Below, in pieces: positions 30,660-40,629 of a DNA stretch of 64,000 bases. The DNA is from Hordeum vulgare subsp. vulgare (taxonomy: Eukaryota; Streptophyta; Magnoliopsida; Poales; Poaceae). Location: contig NC_058521.1 of NCBI RefSeq assembly GCF_904849725.1, forward strand, positions 343,774,638 to 343,838,637, read 5' to 3'. How positions within the stretch are numbered: position 1 is the stretch's first letter; every line of letters begins with the position of its first letter. The notes below the pieces were generated by a model that had not been told where the DNA came from, did not search any database, and worked only from the letters and a program-made list of their open reading frames with translations. Position numbers and translations under genes: made by a program.

Positions 30660-33150
30660 ATATAATATTCATTAGCCAACCAAGGTTCTTATGCTATTTT
30701 GAGCATATTATGTCATTTTGGAGCTAAATGGGCTAATTATGTCACTTTGGGGAAAATAAGGTAAGGACAATATGGAAGAGGAGAAGAAAGAGGAGAAGGA
30801 GAAGAAGGAGAAGAAGAAGAAGAAGGAGAACGAGGAGAACGAGGATAAGGAGGAGAAAGTCTTCTCCTCCTTCTCCTTCTTCTCCTTCTCCTCCTCCTCC
30901 TTCTCCTTCTTCTTCTCTTCTTCTTCTTCTTCCTTCTTTTCATTTTTCCTATTTCTTCTCCTCTTCTCCTCTTGTTGGAGCTAAATTATCTAATAATCTC
31001 TTTTTGGACCTATATGGGCTAATTATGTCATTTTAGAGGAAACAAGCTAAGAATATAATATTCATGAGCTAACCAAGATTTTTATGCCATTTTGAGCTTA
31101 TTATGACATTTTGGAGGATAATTAGCTAAGTTGTGATCTAACCCAGGTTCTTATGATGTTTTTACCCTAACTAAGCTAATTATGTAATTTTGGAGGATAT
31201 TTAGATAAGAATGTCTTTGTTGGGGAAAATAAGCTACGTAGAAGAAGAAAGAGAAGAAGCAAGTAGAGAAGAAGAAGGAGAAGGAGAAGGAGGAGAATGA
31301 TAAGGAGGAGGAGAAGAAGAAGAAGAGAAGAAGAAGGAGAAGAAGAAGGAGAAGAAGGAGGACAGAAGAAGGAGAAGAAGAAGGAGAAGAGGCAGGGAGA
31401 AGAAGAAGTAGAACAGAAGAAGGAGAAGAAGGAGGGCTCCTTCTCCTCTTCCTCCTTCTCCTTATTCTTCTCTTCTTCTTCTCTTCTCCTTCTCTTCTTT
31501 TTATTCTTCCTTCTTTTTATTTTTCCTATTTCTTCACCTCTTCTCCTCTTCTTATTCTTCTACTTCTTCTTCCCCTCCTCCTCCTCCCCTGTGCCTATTC
31601 TTCCTCCTGTTCTTCTTCTTCTTCCTCTTATTTCTATTTCTATTTTTCATTATCCTTTTGTTCTACTTATACTTCTTTTCTTCTTTTTTCTGTTCTTCTC
31701 CTTCTTATGTTTTTCTTCTTCTCGTCTTCTCTTCTTCTTCTCTTCTTCATTTATTCTTCTCCTCTTCTCCTCTTGTTGGAGCTAAATTATCTAATTATGT
31801 CTTTTTGGATCTATATGGGCTAATTATGTCATTTTAGAGGAAAACAAACTAAGAATATAATATTCATGAGCTAACCAAGGTTTTTATGCCATTTTGAGCT
31901 TAATATGTCATTTTGGAGCTAAATGGGCTAATTATGTCATTGTTGGGGAAAATAAGGTAAGGAGAATAAGAAAGATGAGAAGAAAGAGGAGGAGAAGAAT
32001 AAGAAGAAATCAAGAAGAACGAGAAGAAGAAGAAGGAGAAGGAGGAGAAGGACTTCTCCTCCTTCTCCTTGTTCTCCTCCTTCTTCTCCTCCTCCTCCTC
32101 CTTCTCCTTCTTCTTCTCTTCTTCTTCTTCTTCCTTCTTTTCATTTTTCCTATTTATTCTCATCTTCTCCTCTTGTTGGAGCTAAATTATCTAATAATGT
32201 CTTTTTGGATCTATATGGGCTAATTATTTCATTTTAGAGGAAAACAAGCTAAGAATATAATATTCATGAGCTAAGCAAGGTTTTTATGCCATTTTGAGCT
32301 TATTATGTCATTTTCAAGGATAATTAGCTAAGTTGTGAGCTAACCAATGTTCTTATGATGTATTTACCCTAACTAAGCCAATTATGTAATTTTGGAGGAT
32401 AATTAGCTAAGTATGTCTTTGTTGGGGAAAATAAGCTACGTAGAAGAAGAAAGAGAAGAAGCAAGAAGAGAAGAAGAAGGAGAAGGAGGAGCAGGAGAAG
32501 GAGGAGGAGGAGAATGAGAAGGAGGAGGAGGAGAAGAAGAAGAGAAGAAGAAGGACAAGAAGGAGGAGAGAAGAAGGAGAATAAGAAGGAGAAGCAGTAG
32601 GGAGAAGGAGGAGAAGTAGAGAAGAAGGAGAAGAAGGAGGGCTCCTTCTCCTTATTCTCCTTATTTTCTTCTTCTTCTCTCCTTCTCCTCCTCCTCCTCC
32701 TCCTCTTCTTCTTTTCTTCTTCTCCTCTTCCTATTTCTTGGTGGAGCTAAATTATCTAATTATGTATTTTTTGAGCTATATGGGCTAATTATGTCATTTT
32801 AGAGGAAAATAAGCTAAGAATATAATATTCATGAGCTAACCAAGGTTTTTATGCCATTTTGAGCATATTATGTCATTTTGGAGCTAAATGAGCTAATTAT
32901 GTCATTGTTGGGGAAAATAAGGTAAGGAGAATAAGAAAGAGGAGAAGAAAGAGGAGGAGGAAAAGAAGAAGAAGAAGAAATCAAGAAGAAGGAGAAAAAG
33001 AAGGAGGAGGAGGAGGAGGAGAAGGTGACTTCTTCACCTCCTCCTCCTTCTCCTTCATCTCCTCCTCCTCCTTCTCCTTCTTCTCTTCTTCTTCTTCATT
33101 CTTTTCGTTTTTCCTATTTCTTCTCCTCTTCTCCTGTTTCTTCTAATTAT
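30660..33150. repeat. Higher-order array with five purine/pyrimidine hairpin blocks
   Basis: An AT-rich repeat phrase (ggagctaaat...ctaattatgtcattttgg...) alternates with blocks of pure GAA/GGA units that turn abruptly into TTC/TCC units. Block positions are about 30,770-30,975, 31,238-31,770, 31,950-32,178, 32,440-32,738 and 32,925-33,140. Blocks 1, 3 and 5 share one flank (aaataaggtaagga) and blocks 2 and 4 another (aaataagctacgtagaag), giving a period of 0.97-1.2 kb. At block centres the arms are perfect inverted repeats, for example ggagaaggaggagaag, 2 bp, cttctcctccttctcc near 32,036-32,069. The long frames here encode only Lys/Glu/Arg or Ser/Leu/Phe runs. Confidence 0.9.
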
Positions 33151-33339
33151 GTCAAAAATGAACTAGAGAAAAAAATTACCGTTGTGGTCATCAAGGAGGA
33201 GAAACACGAGGGTTGCTTGCGGCGGCTTCGTTTGGAGACTGTTTCCCTGGAGAAGTGGCATGCGATGCCGCTCGGGAGTTATTCTGCAGAAAAGATATTT
33301 TGCAATGTCTCAGTTAGCATGATGACACTCAATTGTTAA
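33151..33339. other. CACTA spacer between array and TnpA-like gene
   Basis: About 190 bp of ordinary-complexity sequence after the last hairpin block. It may hold the 3' untranslated region of the TnpA-like gene. No separate gene is evident. Confidence 0.45.
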
Positions 33340-35779
33340 TACTAGTTTATAATGACCATTGAAATGAAACTCATTGGGCCAATCGCACAGAAGACGGGCA
33401 TTGGTGGAGGGACTTGACCCCTCTTCTCGCACAGACCCTGAAGAGTCAGTCGTATTAGTTAGTAATGAAACAAACATTGCACACATGATTTGGCTAATGT
33501 GAAAAAAAACTTACTACAGAAAGCTCGTACATTGCCCGTTGACCCGCATCATTCCGGGCCATCTCCTCCCCAATCAATCGTGCCATGGTCTGGTCCCTCT
33601 CCTCAACAGCAGCCTAAAGAGCAGGCTGGCTTGCCAATCACTCTTTCTCAAGAGCCGCCTGGTTTGCCGCTCTCTCTTTCTGAAGAGCGGCCTGCAACAA
33701 CATTCCTCGTTACCACAGTAATGATCCATGATCACACACAGAATGAAATGGATGAATGTTTTCTGAATCCATACAACTAACCTCGATGGCAAGATCGACT
33801 GGCCGTGGACGAGGCGTTATCTTAGGACATGAGGTCGACTGGCGCACCTTGATCTCCGGGAGAGTGAGTGGACAACGTATTATCCCATCTCCAATGGCTA
33901 TCGAGCCATGGGGCTCCCGCCACCAGATATCATTACCAGCTCTTGATCCAAAGGATCCTGGCTCGGGTTAAAGTCCTCCCCATTCCTATCCTTCCCCGTG
34001 TCCCTGTATGTCACGAGCTTGTGGTGGGATGATATGTTGCTGAAGTTATTTGGATCATCCAGGTCAGACTCAAAGAATGCCTTCGCCTTCTTGTAGGAGG
34101 CACTATGGGCCATGCCATGAAGGTCGTACAAGTGTGGCATCTCCGTCTTATTGTGATGCGCCTAAAAGAGAGGAACAAAGTATTAGTAAGGTGTTCAAGC
34201 AAGCATGAAGAATGAATTGCATGAATCATGAAGAAAACCACATACCCAGTTTCGTCCGAACAGAATTAAGTTGGCGTTGCCTTGATGGTGTGGCACACCA
34301 ACCATTTGGCTATGCCGATCCTTCGCATTGTCATGGACGGCTCGCCAGTTGCCTGTGCACCACTCATCAACCAACGCCTCCCAACAATCCATCTTATCCA
34401 CACACCATCTCGGGGCACCTATAAGTTATGAGAAAGAATTTTGAGCGCTAAGCCTATGAATCAAATCAAGAAAATTATGTAGAAGGCCTTAAGAATAGGT
34501 AACTACCTTCATGTACTGCTCCTTCTTCAGATACTTTTCGCGGCACTCCTTCTTCTGCTTCTTAATACCACGCATGGTGTAGTAGTCTCGAATAGCCTGC
34601 GGCTGAGCCTCGTGGCGTAAGTTCTTTAATAACCGCCTACACTCGGCCTCGAGAACCTTGTCTGCCTCCTCCTCATATCCCTCCTCACACCTATGGAAGG
34701 TCTGGAATCAAACGAGCCAACACCGATTAGTACAGTAATTAGCTATATTGTTAAGTTTAGATTGTGTAAAAGGATAATTTAACCAAAAAATCTGTTGATC
34801 ACCATCTCGGCCCTCGTGTGGCACAAGACACCATCTATAATCTCCTCCGGCGGGGCCTGCGCAGACTGGTAGTGCTCCCAGGACAATCGTAGTGTAGGAT
34901 CCTGACCCTCACCATGCAACGTGAAAAACCCCGGAAAATTTGTCCGACAAAGCACACCAAGGACATTGTTCGTCTTGCGGAGTCCACGAGGGTGTGCCTA
35001 TCCCTTGCAGTATGATAAGGTCAATGCATTAGATATTTATAGAAACATGAAGGCAAAAGCTAAAAAAAGAATAAATGTACTTACCTATCCCCTTCAGGCT
35101 TAATAACCGGCCTCTGCTCGCGGGTAGCCGGCCCGACCGGGAGACGTGTACTACCACACTTGTACATGGTGGCCCCGTCCACCTGCATGCCACCCTCACT
35201 GTCCGTTGTCTCATTCCCGTCATCCCCGCCCCCTGAGCCACCCAGACCCTCGGTTTGCTCTGGCCAGGCACCCCATCCGGACGTCGCCACGTCGGCCGAA
35301 GCCTCAGGAACCGGAGTCTCGTGGGCCGAACGCACCTCAACCTGAGGCTGATCCTGGACCAGAGTCTCATGGGCCGAACGCACCTCGACCTGAGGCTGAT
35401 CCTGGACCGGAGTCTCATGGGTCGAATGCCCGTCAACCCAAGGCTCCTGGACCGGAGTCCCCGTAGCCTTCTCCGCAAATGGGTCGACCATAGTAGTCCC
35501 GTGCTAGGGTGAATGAGCTAATGGTGGTGGAGAGGACCGCTCAACAGTCCTCCTAGATCTTCCGCAGCCACCACCTCTCCCTGTACCCTTCCCCTTCTTC
35601 CCTTCCCTACCAGCACCTCTCCCAGTGGGCAATGCCGCCAACGAAGTAGAACCCGCGGGTGGTGTCGTCAGACTGTCTGCCAAGGCTCTACGGAGAGATA
35701 GGGGTGGAATGGAAGTACCACCCCTCGTGCGTCCCGCCGAAGCAGAACCCGTCGAGCGATCTAGACCCACGTCCACCAT
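33340..35779 (-). pseudogene. TnpA-like CACTA gene (Transposase_24 type), seven exons, broken
   Basis: Exons predicted from GT-AG borders and protein continuity on the minus strand: 35,779-35,085; 35,003-34,784; 34,701-34,507; 34,418-34,246; 34,161-33,782; 33,691-33,515; and about 33,437-33,340. Exon 1 starts MVDVGLDRSTGSASAG, is Gly/Arg-rich and holds a 16-residue repeat around SAHETPVQDQPQVEVR. Exon 2 reads GFFTLHGEGQDPTLRLSWEH; exon 3 is charged (YYTMRGIKKQKKECREKYL); exon 4 has GVPHHQGNANLILFGRNW; exon 5 has MPHLYDLHGMAHSASYKKAK and LDQELVMISGGG; exon 6 is a coiled coil ending LIGEEMARNDAGQRAMYEL. It resembles the plant Ptta/En/Spm family, which binds CACTA ends. Lesions are an in-frame TAG in exon 1 (35,504-35,506), a frameshift in exon 5 near 33,925, and TGA and TAG in exon 6. 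Confidence 0.8.
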
Positions 35780-36091
35780 ATTTGAACACCTGCTGACCTG
35801 CCATGATAAAGATTAAAAGACATTAGTACAACATAAAAAAATTGAATAACTAACATAAATAATAATATGTACATGAATAATGAAGATTAAAAAATATATA
35901 ATTTAAGTTGGGAATCTTACAAACTAATAATCACCATCAATAAATGCATTGTCATCATCACTATCATGCATGTCTTCATGAATGACGTGCTCATCGGTTC
36001 AACGGCGTGAAGTTGTGAAAGGCCTTTCTGTAATCGGTCAAGCATTCATAAGTTATCCGCATCAGTAACCTCTTCTAGTTCCGGCTTAGGG
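35780..36091 (-). promoter_or_regulatory. Upstream region of TnpA-like gene
   Basis: About 310 bp upstream of the probable start codon, AT-rich at 35,820-35,910. It probably carries the promoter or 5' leader, but I cannot point to a convincing TATA box. From 35,917 on it is duplicated at position 1 of the window. Confidence 0.35.
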
Positions 36092-36109
36092 GTGAAGTCA
36101 GATTCATTT

Positions 36110-36395
36110 TTCCAGCTCTCCTTCTTATTTTTTTCTTCTCTTCTTCTTCTTCTTCTTCTTCTTCTTATCCTTCTTATTTTTTCCTTCTTCTCTTCTTCTT
36201 ATTCTTCTTCTTCTTCTTATACTCCTCCTCCTCCTCCTCCTCCTCTTATTCTCCTCTTCTCCTCCTCCTCTTCTTCTTCTTCTTCCTCTTCTTTCTATTC
36301 ACCTAACTAACTACAACAACTACTACAACAACTACAATAGCAACAACTACTACAACAACTACAATAACAAGAACAACTACTACAACACCAATAAA
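36110..36395. repeat. (TTC/TCC)n and (AAC)n microsatellites inside CACTA, copy 2
   Basis: Counterpart of 187-460 with different repeat numbers: a pyrimidine tract to about 36,300 followed by an AAC/TAC tract to about 36,392. Confidence 0.9.
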
Positions 36396-36454
36396 AAATC
36401 AATTTTGTAGTTATAATATAATTCCAAAAATCTAAATAACAAATATTTAATATC

Positions 36455-36675
36455 CCCGTGGGGGTGTGTGTGGGGGGCTCACCGGCAGGGGCAGCGGTGG
36501 CGTCGTGGGCGGCGGGGCCGGGGGTGTTCAGGCGGTGGGGCGGCGCTGAGGGCGGTGGGGCATCGGGGTGGTACCGGGGGCAGTGGGGCGGTGGCGGCGG
36601 GGCTGTGGGGGCATCGGGGCAGCGCTGAGGGCGGCGGCGCGACGGTGGTGGCGGCGGTGGGCGTCGGGTAAAGGA
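36455..36675. other. GC-rich low-complexity block inside CACTA, copy 2
   Basis: Counterpart of 524-760, slightly shorter. A (GA)n run at 36,717-36,738 follows, where copy 1 has only a short one. Confidence 0.8.
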
Positions 36676-36769
36676 GTGGAAGAGAGTGGGGGTGTGGAAC
36701 CGTTACATAGTGAATGAGAGAGAGAGAGAGAGAGAGAGGGGCGGGGTGGGGGAAAGAGTCATTACGGAG

Positions 36770-37150
36770 TTAGCTCTTTGCCGTCTGCCGGTGGACGGCA
36801 AAGAGTCTAGACTCTTTGCCGTCTGCCGGTGGACGACAAAGAGTCTAGACTCTTTGTCGTCTACCTCCGGCCCTTTTTGTCGTCCGCTAGTAGACGACAA
36901 ATAAGGGACTCCAGTTTGACCTAACGTCCCCGCGGTCAGGTGGGCCACACGTGTATATTTGTCGTGTGCTTTGCGGCTCATTGCCGTACATGGCTGACGG
37001 CAAAGATGTGACTGATGGCAAAGACCACCTATGCCATAAGCCATTTCTTTGTCGTCCGCTTTGTGGCAGCTGATGACAAAGTCACTCTTTGCCGTCTGCT
37101 GGCTGATGGCAAAGAGTTGGCAGATGGCAAAAAACTGAATTCCAGTAGTG
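36770..37150. repeat. CACTA right subterminal repeats and terminus, copy 2
   Basis: TTTGCCGTC-type repeats up to the terminal ccagtagtg. Around 36,774-36,862 a palindromic unit (ctctttgccgtctgccgg followed by its inverted half, then tctaga) is repeated about every 38 bp; copy 1 lacks about 85 bp of this. Confidence 0.85.
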
Positions 37151-38212
37151 AAAAACTCCACTTCTGAATTACAGAGCATGCTTAAAGACTTTATCGCTTC
37201 ACAAAAAGCCTTCAACAAGAGTGGAGAAGAGAAATTAGAAAAATTATATAGTCTCTCTTTGAAGGTACACAACATAGATCATGATGTAGAGATACTTAAA
37301 ATTAGAACTTCTCCCCTTGAGGAAAGGAAAACCACACCCATGAATGATATCCAAGTCCAAATTAATGAGAACATCAGAATGCTAATCAAACTTAAGGATA
37401 GATGGGCTAGAGAAGAAGAAGAGGAAGATAGGATTAAGAGCCTTCCTACACACACTACCCTTTCTACTATACAAGTTGTTGAGGATCTCAAAACTATTAG
37501 CACCCATCACATCCCTAGTCCTAATGGACCTATTAGTGGTGATGCTAATACCTCAACTCTAGGACAAGAAGGTCCTTTGAACTTAAAGACTACCAAAAGA
37601 ATGAGCTTAGATGACATCACCACAACTTTAATTAATGGTAGTACTCTTTATTTTGATAATTCTAGTCTTTCCGAAGTTATCACTTTTTGCAAAGAATGGC
37701 TAACGACCCCCACACTAGTACACTCAATATTGCCTTCACCGAGCATATTACCAATGCTCTTATCGAAGCTAGAGAGGAGAAGCTCAAGATACAGACTTCT
37801 ATTCCTAGAAAACTAGAAGATGGTTGGGATCCAATGGTCAAGATTAAATTGAATAATATCTCTTGCTTTGCTTTATGTGATGTTGGAGCTAGTGCCTCTG
37901 TTATGACCAAAAGAATGTATGATATACTTGATTTGAAACCTTTTGATCAATGTTCTTTTGGTGTTCGTCTTGTTGGTTCTTCCATAAAGAAACCTTTAGG
38001 GATAATTGAAGATGTTCTTATTGTTGTCAATGATAATTATGTACCCGTTGATTTTCTTATTATGGATATTGAGTGTGATCCCACAAGTGCAATTATTTTG
38101 GGACGTCCTTTTCTCCGCACCATTGGTGCTATCATTGACATGAAAGACGGTACAATTACATTGCAATTTCCTCTTATAAAGGTAATGGAACGGTTCCCTT
38201 GAAGGAAGATTA
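37151..38212 (+). pseudogene. Athila-type gag C-terminus and aspartic protease (copy 2)
   Basis: Continuation of the gag interrupted at 29,769. A 222-codon frame to 37,816 covers STSELQSMLKDFIASQKAFN and the acidic REEEEEDR region. A one-base loss in a T run near 37,685 shifts the frame to 37,687-38,202, which holds protease. Protease has the active-site motif LCDVGASASVM, a central DVLIVVNDNYVPVDFLIMDI and ILGRPFLRTIGAII, ending QFPLIKVMERFP where another shift occurs. This is the longest surviving frame in the element. No RT follows. The catalytic Asp is present, but a single functional polyprotein is not encoded. Confidence 0.85.
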
Positions 38213-38904
38213 AGTTACCTTATGAGTCCGTTATTCGGGCAAGTTATTCTTCTGGAGTTGATAATACTTGATCTTTTTGCATCATGCCTAGCTCAAAGGC
38301 ATAAAAGAAAGCGCTTGTTGGGAGGCAACCCAATTTGTTTTTCATTTGAGTTTAAGTGGTCTTGATCCTTTTTACTAGTATAGCAACATCATTCTATCTT
38401 TATTTTCAAGCTTTGTGCCAAGTTTTAGTCTCCGTTTGCAAGAAAGTTCTGAAGTTGTGACCTGCTGTCTAGAAACAGATTCTGTCTACTTGACGGAACA
38501 ATTTGCCAGAAATCACCAGATCATCTTTTTTATCTGAATTGTTTTGACAGCATGCTCTATATAATTGTATTTCTAGCGTATGTTGTGAGTTTTTTTATTT
38601 CAGTTGCAGAAGTGCCCCGAAAAAATTATTTACTAAGTGTTGTTTTGTTTTTCCCAGATTCTGCCACGTTTTGCGTTTACATCATTTTGCAAATCTTAAG
38701 CTTGCTTTTTCTTTGCAAAAACCTGTTGGAAATCTTGAGAAACAGTAGTTATTCATGAAAATCTTTATTTCCAGTAGATAATAAATTATTTTATCATGGG
38801 CACTAACCACTCTAATCAGCTTATGATGAGTTTCGTATGAAGGGGGTTTTCAAGTATGCGATGGAAGATGATGAAAGAAGATCCAGGAATGTCAAGTGCT
38901 CAAG

Positions 38905-38989
38905 CTTGGGGATGCCCCCGTGCATCCCCAAGAACTATTCAAGGAGACTCAAGCGTCTAATCTTGGGGATGCCCCCGTGCATCCCCTTC
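38905..38989 (+). repeat. Two GGGGATGC hairpins, copy 2
   Basis: Stem-loops at 38,905-38,932 (11-bp perfect arms) and 38,962-38,989 (8-bp perfect core). The loop of the first reads cccccgt-like here against cctccgt in copy 1; the arms are unchanged between copies. Confidence 0.85.
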
Positions 38990-40224
38990 TCCATCAAGAA
39001 TCATCAGTTTGTCCATCTCCATGCAATATTTTTATCACTTCATATGTTATGTGCTATGCTTGGACCGTCCCGCTCTGTACTTTTTAGTTTGTTTTAGTTT
39101 TACTTGCTGTTCATAACAAGTTGGAACCTAGCCTTCTTTTTTTGGGAGAGAAACACGCTCCACTCCACCCTAGAACACAACATAGGTTTTCATGCTTATC
39201 TTGTTTGTGTGTTCTTTATCTTTTCATAGCTGATGTTATCCTTAGCTCTTAGTTTTCGTGCTTTATGTTTTTAAGTGCTTTTATTTAGGTTGCTTTTGGA
39301 ACTCTCTTCAGTTATCATGCTTATGTTGTTTAAGAGAGTTGGCTTGTTGCACTGAGTTGTGTGTCTTGCATCATGAGGTAATTGAGGTTGCTATTTAAGT
39401 ATAGTAGTAACTTGCAATAATTTTGAGGTATTGATTTGAGTAATGTTTGGACTATTGGTGCCAAGAGCTTGAGCCTATTAGTGATAGGCGTCGTATTTTG
39501 GGAAATCCGTGTGTTTTTTAAAACTAAAAATTAGTTAAGAACTCTACCTACTAGAGAGATCGCTAACCTCTAGAGGGATTGGAATATATAGAGTATCCTC
39601 ACGTTACCATGGGTCGAGGATGAGCAAGGATAACCAAACCCCCCAAACACTCCTCCTCAGGGTACTTGTCTCTTTGTGAATCACCTGACCAGATAGAGAG
39701 TTAATGATGATAAGTGAATGGTTCTTCAAACTAATGTGAGTATTCGATTGTTGGCACTTCCACAATCCATATTTTGCTAGCCTCTTCGATGTCGTGCATT
39801 GCCCTTTCTCATCTTGAGAGTTGGTGCAAACTTCGCCGGTGCATCCAAACCCTTGGCATGATACGCTCTGTCTTCATAAGCCTCATTAAAGCTTTCCTCA
39901 AAACAGTCACCATACCTACCTATTAAGGCATTTCCATATCCTTTTCAAGATACATTGCCATGCAACATCCACCATCTCATGACTTGATCTTCATGTCATA
40001 CATGCATTTGCTTGATCGAGGAGCCGCATGCTAGTTGGGCCTTGCCCTTATTACTGCTACATGATGCGCTAGTTTCATTGCATATCCTCCTATACCAGCA
40101 GAGGCATACATTTTCATACATCATGATAGTTTTCATTTGTCTTTATGTGAGTACTTCTTATAAACTGTGAAGATCTTCTTTTTATTCTAGTAAAACATAG
40201 AGTGTTGCCCTTAACTGTGAAAAA

Positions 40225-40292
40225 GATCCCAACGAGGACAAACTAAAAGATCCCAAAGAGGACAAATGAAAAGATCCCAAAGAGGACAAATC
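40225..40292 (+). repeat. 24-bp tandem repeat x3, copy 2
   Basis: Counterpart of 4,217-4,284, with one substitution in the first unit (gatcccaacgaggac). Confidence 0.85.
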
Positions 40293-40549
40293 AGAGATAT
40301 ATAGAAAGAGCCAAAGAGGCCACAAAAAAAGAAACAAAAGAGAGAAGGGGGCAACACTACTATTCCTTTTGAAAGATCGACACTCGTGCTCCATTGTTAT
40401 ATTTGTACTCCATAGAGTTTATCATTCATGCATAACTATGTGGGGACCCTTACACTACAGAACTGGGCTTGTATACTCCAATGATGAGCCTCCTCAAATG
40501 AGCTCTAGGTCTTCATGAGCAAGCAAGTTGGATGCACCCCCACTAGTTC

Positions 40550-40574
40550 AGAACTTGGCTTGTATATTCCAATC
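40550..40574 (+). other. Templated filler at a 559-bp deletion
   Basis: The 25 bases agaacttggcttgtatattc plus caatc replace copy-1 positions 4,542-5,100. The same words occur about 90 bp upstream, at 4,450-4,475 in copy 1 and 40,458-40,483 in copy 2, so the filler was copied from nearby sequence during repair. Confidence 0.8.
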
Positions 40575-40629
40575 ATTTGGGTTATCATTTACCTACTCGA
40601 GGACGAGCTGGAATTAAGCTTGGGGATGT

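Larger units (their letters stand above)
29770..37150 (-). mobile_element. CACTA (En/Spm-type) DNA transposon, non-autonomous
   Basis: The left terminus is CACTATAGGAATCAG and the right terminus, on the minus strand, is CACTACTGGAATTCAG. A 3-bp TSD AAA flanks it; deleting the element and one AAA restores a continuous gag reading at Ser-Thr-Lys-Asn-Ser-Thr. Both ends carry TTTGCCGTC subterminal repeats. Inside are a purine/pyrimidine hairpin array (30,660-33,150), a spliced TnpA-like gene (35,779-33,340, minus), microsatellites and a GC-rich block. I see no TNP2-type transposase, so the element is non-autonomous. Confidence 0.9.
38213..40629 (+). other. Athila 3' non-coding region (copy 2)
   Basis: Like 2,216-5,155 but 533 bp shorter. 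It carries hairpins at 38,905-38,989 and the 24-bp repeat at 40,225-40,292. The 559 bp present in copy 1 at 4,542-5,100 are replaced by a 25-bp filler at 40,550-40,574. The PPT-like gaattaagcttgggga precedes the LTR. Confidence 0.75.

Noticed and set aside
33490..33780. Plus-strand frame of 96 codons rich in Pro/Ser/Gln
   Set aside because: Antisense to exons 5-6 of the TnpA-like gene, whose splice sites and protein similarity are on the minus strand.
35146..35512. Plus-strand repeat-containing frames (Arg/Pro-rich)
   Set aside because: Shadows of the repeat in exon 1 of the TnpA-like gene on the minus strand.
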